In this document: piece after piece, positions 61,138 to 64,000 of the stretch
Numbering within the stretch: position 1 is the stretch's first letter
How the letters are laid out: every line of letters begins with the position of its first letter
Notes under the pieces: generated by a model
The model's database searches: none
Told to the model about the DNA's origin: nothing
What the model saw: only the letters and a program-made list of their open reading frames with translations
Translations under genes and position numbers: made by a program
Assembly (NCBI GenBank): GCA_948467735.1
Contig: CAOKFN010000012.1
Coordinates: forward strand, 31,424 to 95,423
From: an uncultured bacterium
GTDB taxonomy: Bacteria; Bacillota; Clostridia; Lachnospirales; Lachnospiraceae
Direction of reading: 5' to 3'
Length of the DNA stretch: 64,000 nucleotides

Positions 61138-62940
61138 CTACCTAATATTGCGGTACATCGGGCCGTATGCGGCGCAGGCCCTGTAATCCTGACCTTCCTT
61201 ATCCATTCCGAACGCGTTCCATGCGGCGGGACGGAAAATATCCTCCTCCGGAACATTGTGCATGCACACGGGAATCCGCAGGATGGAAGCCAGCGTAATC
61301 AAATCCGCGCCGATATGTCCGTAGCTGATGGCGCCATGATTTGCCCCCCAGTTGTTCATAACGTCGTAAGCGGTCTTGAACGCGCCCTTTCCTGTGGTTC
61401 TAGGCGCAAACCATGTACAGGGCCATGTATAGTCCGTGCGCTTCCACAGAATATCCGTCACCTCATCCGGCAGCTGAACCGTATACCCCTCGCAGATCTG
61501 CAGCACCGGCCCTAATCCCTTCACCAGATTCAGGCGGATCATAGTCACGGGCATTTCCGAACGGGTCACATATCTGGAAGAAAAACCGCCGCCCCTGAAA
61601 TAACCGCTGTCGGCCGCGCACCACGACGCAGCGTCCAGACAAGCCTTCTGATCCGCTTCGCTCATCTCCCAGAACGGCTTCATCACCCCGTTCCCCTGCG
61701 CATCCTTCACTTCGCCGCAGGCGTCCAGACAGGCGGCGCCGGAATTAATCAAATGCAGGAACCCGCCCGCTTCTTTCGCAATGCCTTCCAGCTCGTAGCC
61801 CGCCGCCTTCTTCACGGCCTCCGGGCTCCAATAGGTACGGACGTCCGCAAAAATCTGGGCCCTGCCCGTGAGCAGTTTCATGAACAGCATACCGATTCCG
61901 TTCAAGGTATCGTTTTCCGTGGCAAGCACATAAGGCTCCCTCGCTCCGTTCCAGTCAAAAGAAGAATTGAGAATGGCTTCCGCAAAATCCCCGTTGGGAT
62001 AGAAGTCCGTCCACTGCCTCTGTCCCTGAAAGCCCGCGGCAATGGCGTTATGCCCCACCATTTCCTCCTCACGTCCCTCCGGCAGATTGGAATTGCCGTT
62101 CATCAAATCCTCGATGATGCAGGCCATCTTGACCACGAACTCCCAATCCTTCTCCTTCTGCTCATCGCTCTTCTTCACAAAGTCCGGATTCTTGTCAAAG
62201 CCTTCCTTACAGTTTTCCTTTGTCCACGCAAGGGCCTTCTCATATTCCTTCACATTGTAAATTCCCTCGCTCATGCGCCGGATAATCTCCACCTCGTCCA
62301 CGGACTCCATCCGCATCCCAAGGTACTCCTCCATAAAGGCAGGATCAATGATGGAGCCTGCGATTCCCATGGTCACGGAGCCAATCTGTAAGTAGGATTT
62401 CCCGCGCATCGTCGCCGCCGCAACAGCCGCCCGGCCGAAACGAAGCAGCTTCACCTTCACATCCTCCGGAATCTCCACAGCGTCCGCCTCCTGAACGTCA
62501 TGCCCGTAAATACCGAAGGCCGGAAGACCCTTCTGGGCATGAGCCGCCAGCACTGCCGCCAGATATACCGCCCCCGGCCGCTCCGTGCCGTTAAAGCCCC
62601 AGACCCCCTTGATGGTCATGGGATCCATATCCATTGTCTCGGAACCGTAGCACCAGCAGGGCGTCACGGTCAGCGTAATCGATACGCCCTCCCTTTGGAA
62701 CTTGTCCGCGCAGGCCGCCGCCTCCGCCACGCGCCCTATGGTGGTGTCCGCGATTACCACCTTCACAGGCTCGCCGTTGGAATAACGGATATTCTCCTCA
62801 AATAACTTCGCCGCGCTCCTTGCCATGTTCATGGTCTGCTCTTCCAAGGACTCCCTGACCTTCAGCGGCCCCCGCCTTCCATCGATGGTGGGGCGAATGC
62901 CAATCACCGGATACGCCCCGATTAATCTGTCTTCTGCCAT
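61138..62940 (-). CDS. fucI: L-fucose isomerase
   Basis: This 600-residue cytoplasmic, manganese-dependent enzyme converts L-fucose to L-fuculose (and often D-arabinose to D-ribulose). The sequence is full length and typical: YPVIGIRPTIDGRRGPLKVRESLEEQ (in part), TPCWCYGSETMDM, KGVWGFNGTERPGAVYLAAV, LATENDTLNGIGM (metal-ligand region), ADVRTYWSPEAVKK and NNWGANHGAISYGHIGADLI (metal-binding His). It starts after GGAGG, with a sigma-A promoter and a palindrome upstream. The kinase and aldolase of the pathway are not in the window. It links GH95-released fucose to central metabolism. Confidence 0.95.
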   Translation of the reverse strand: MAEDRLIGAYPVIGIRPTIDGRRGPLKVRESLEEQTMNMARSAAKLFEENIRYSNGEPVKVVIADTTIGRVAEAAACADKFQREGVSITLTVTPCWCYGSETMDMDPMTIKGVWGFNGTERPGAVYLAAVLAAHAQKGLPAFGIYGHDVQEADAVEIPEDVKVKLLRFGRAAVAAATMRGKSYLQIGSVTMGIAGSIIDPAFMEEYLGMRMESVDEVEIIRRMSEGIYNVKEYEKALAWTKENCKEGFDKNPDFVKKSDEQKEKDWEFVVKMACIIEDLMNGNSNLPEGREEEMVGHNAIAAGFQGQRQWTDFYPNGDFAEAILNSSFDWNGAREPYVLATENDTLNGIGMLFMKLLTGRAQIFADVRTYWSPEAVKKAAGYELEGIAKEAGGFLHLINSGAACLDACGEVKDAQGNGVMKPFWEMSEADQKACLDAASWCAADSGYFRGGGFSSRYVTRSEMPVTMIRLNLVKGLGPVLQICEGYTVQLPDEVTDILWKRTDYTWPCTWFAPRTTGKGAFKTAYDVMNNWGANHGAISYGHIGADLITLASILRIPVCMHNVPEEDIFRPAAWNAFGMDKEGQDYRACAAYGPMYRNIR

Positions 62941-62985
62941 GCCTTTTTTACCTCCAAATTATGATAAAATCTGTAAAAATTTACC

Positions 62986-63000
62986 GTGAAACTATTTCAC
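62986..63000. promoter_or_regulatory. Palindromic operator candidate of fucI
   Basis: GTGAAACTATTTCAC is a perfect dyad (6-base arms, 3-base centre) just downstream of the predicted transcription start, a usual place for a repressor. Confidence 0.5.
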
Positions 63001-63012
63001 TGTTTTACATCC

Positions 63013-63041
63013 ATCTTATCCTTTTTTGGAAGGAATGACAA
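63013..63041 (-). promoter_or_regulatory. Promoter of fucI
   Basis: Minus strand: TTGTCA (63041-63036), 17-base spacer, TAAGAT (63018-63013), about 75 bp before the start codon. Confidence 0.75.
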
Positions 63042-63100
63042 GAACTAATTTTGCTTTTTTACGCCGAAAGCTTTCTATGCCGCCAAATCAAATCCCCTTT

Positions 63101-63697
63101 TTATCTGTCCAGACGATATTCAATGCCGACCACGATATCATTTTGGGTGATAATGATTAGCAAGGTCTCCCCTCTTGTATAAATGTAAGCGGTTCCTTCC
63201 GTCTCATACCCCTCCCCATAGAGGGCTTTCATACGATCCACAGTATCCCCAAGGCACAGCCCCTCCGTCGTGGGCAGGCCGGAATCAATAAAATAAATAG
63301 AATAAATGTGCTCCCCGTCCTCTTGGATGTAAGCCGTCAGCTCAAACGCCTCATAATTATACACAATGTCGTTTCCATCAAAAGCACAGCTGGGAACCTC
63401 TGAGATCTTGGCGCATTCTCCCAGCGCAGACCGGTCAAAAACCTCCCCCGGAACCAACGCGGCTCCCTCATATACAAAGCAGAAAGCTTCTTCCTCCTCT
63501 TCGGACTCTTCCTCACGTCCCTGACTCACATTCGGATTCCCGCCTTCCGTGCCATGGCCTTTCTCAGCGCTCCCCGGACTGCCGACGCCGATATGAATCT
63601 CCTGCGCCAGATTCCCCGCCGAAGTCTGTCCCTGCCCGCAGGCCGTTAACACCATGGCAATTCCCAGCAAACAAAGTACTTGGCTTATTTTCTTCAT
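63101..63697 (-). CDS. Small lipoprotein, function unknown
   Basis: This 198-residue protein has a signal peptide ending in a lipobox (VLTACGQ, Cys20) and a strong GGGGGAAGG ribosome site. A Gly/Glu-rich linker with a run of acidic residues (about residues 60-72) precedes a compact beta-rich domain. In that domain, YIQEDGEHIYSIYFIDSGLPTTEG, GDTVDRMKALYGEGYE and YIYTRGETLLIIITQNDIVVGIEY (each in part) resemble the repeated DUF4309/BamE-like folds of Firmicute lipoproteins. No catalytic motif is visible. It is transcribed towards fucI but with fucI's own promoter in between. Upstream is a 32-bp tandem repeat. Confidence 0.75.
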   Translation of the reverse strand: MKKISQVLCLLGIAMVLTACGQGQTSAGNLAQEIHIGVGSPGSAEKGHGTEGGNPNVSQGREEESEEEEEAFCFVYEGAALVPGEVFDRSALGECAKISEVPSCAFDGNDIVYNYEAFELTAYIQEDGEHIYSIYFIDSGLPTTEGLCLGDTVDRMKALYGEGYETEGTAYIYTRGETLLIIITQNDIVVGIEYRLDR

Positions 63698-63744
63698 TTT
63701 GTACCTTCCCCCTTCTATTCAGCCGCCGCATACGGCAGTTTATT

Positions 63745-64000
63745 CAGCGTCCATTTGGATTCTTGTCCACTTGGACGCTGAACCATTTGTACGCTTGTCC
63801 GGACAGAGGCTTACCTATGTTGGATGCTTGTCCAGACGGACGCCTGCCTATTTGGATACTTGTCCAGACAGGCGCTTGTCTATTTGAACACTTTTCCAGA
63901 CAGGCGCTTGTCCATTTGGACACTTTTCCAGACAGGCGCTTGTCTATTTGGACACTTTTCCAGACAGGCGCTTGTCTATTTGGACACTTTTCCAGACAGG
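63745..64000. repeat. 32-bp tandem repeat (about 7-8 copies, runs off the window)
   Basis: The unit CGCTTGTCTATTTGGACACTTTTCCAGACAGG, given here as CGCTTGTCTATTTGG plus ACACTTTTCCAGACAGG, repeats every 32 bases. The last four copies are almost identical, and copies towards 63745 are increasingly degenerate. The first carries an 8-bp stem (CAGCGTCC/GGACGCTG). Each unit contains the palindrome TGTCYA-TT-TGGACA. A 32-base period excludes a coding repeat. It lies upstream of the 63101 lipoprotein gene. Confidence 0.85.

Noticed and set aside
63745..64000. Regular repeat array considered as a CRISPR array
   Set aside because: The whole 32-base unit repeats without unique spacers and decays gradually. 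There are no cas genes nearby.

Overview
The window looks like a chromosomal segment of a gut-type Clostridia, most likely Lachnospiraceae. Supporting signs are a mid-range base composition, strong AGGAGG-type ribosome sites, lipoproteins with N-terminal Ser/Thr/Pro-rich linkers, YitT, DUF1576 and archaeal-type ProS genes, and sugar ABC importers that lack their own ATPase. This placement is inferred from gene content. No tRNA or rRNA gene, CRISPR array or complete insertion sequence was recognised. Most genes lie on the minus strand.

Left part (1-17 kb), accessory and partly decaying: a nearly complete AAA-ATPase-like/PD-(D/E)XK protein cut by the window edge; a coiled-coil protein with two SHOCT-like motifs; a damaged pair of MutS-family genes; two half-size ABC exporters; an Rpn-family nuclease; an Ig-like membrane protein; and a cluster encoding secreted products. 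That cluster holds a propeller plus solute-binding lipoprotein, a C39-like cysteine peptidase, a second lipoprotein and a small Cys/His-rich secreted protein. It is flanked by two broken copies of an S24/S26 signal-peptidase-like gene.

Middle (17-29 kb), mostly housekeeping: manC and manA (GDP-mannose supply and mannose-6-phosphate isomerase) behind an unusual leader RNA, then yitT, thioredoxin, trmB, a D-Ala-D-Ala carboxypeptidase, a DEDD exonuclease, an alpha/beta hydrolase, proS, a DUF1576 membrane protein and a 74-residue hypothetical protein.

Right part (29-63 kb), a large pectin (rhamnogalacturonan-I) utilisation locus. A secreted, lipoprotein-like PL11 lyase is the only degradative enzyme with an export signal. 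Imported oligosaccharides would be handled inside the cell by PL4, two GH105 enzymes, GH28, a CE12-type acetylesterase, GH95 and an unassigned six-hairpin glycosidase. An AraC-type regulator, L-fucose isomerase and fucose mutarotase complete the set. Between the enzymes is a nine-gene operon with two complete sets of importer permeases and binding proteins. One binding protein is 981 residues long and carries two carbohydrate-binding-like domains. The operon also encodes a DUF5696 lipoprotein, a Yip1 membrane protein and a membrane-anchored NHL/TPR protein. No ABC ATPase is encoded, so a shared MsmX-type ATPase is presumed.

Three non-coding signals stand out. First, a family of hairpin elements with a conserved frame (three-base arm, stem, CGGAA bulge, complementary arm) sits a few bases before the ribosome site of three genes of the pectin/fucose locus, with compensatory changes between copies. 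Second, a promoter plus structured 5' leader is present twice, before the Rpn gene and before manC, and can form mutually exclusive hairpins around the ribosome site. Third, a 32-bp tandem repeat runs off the right edge.
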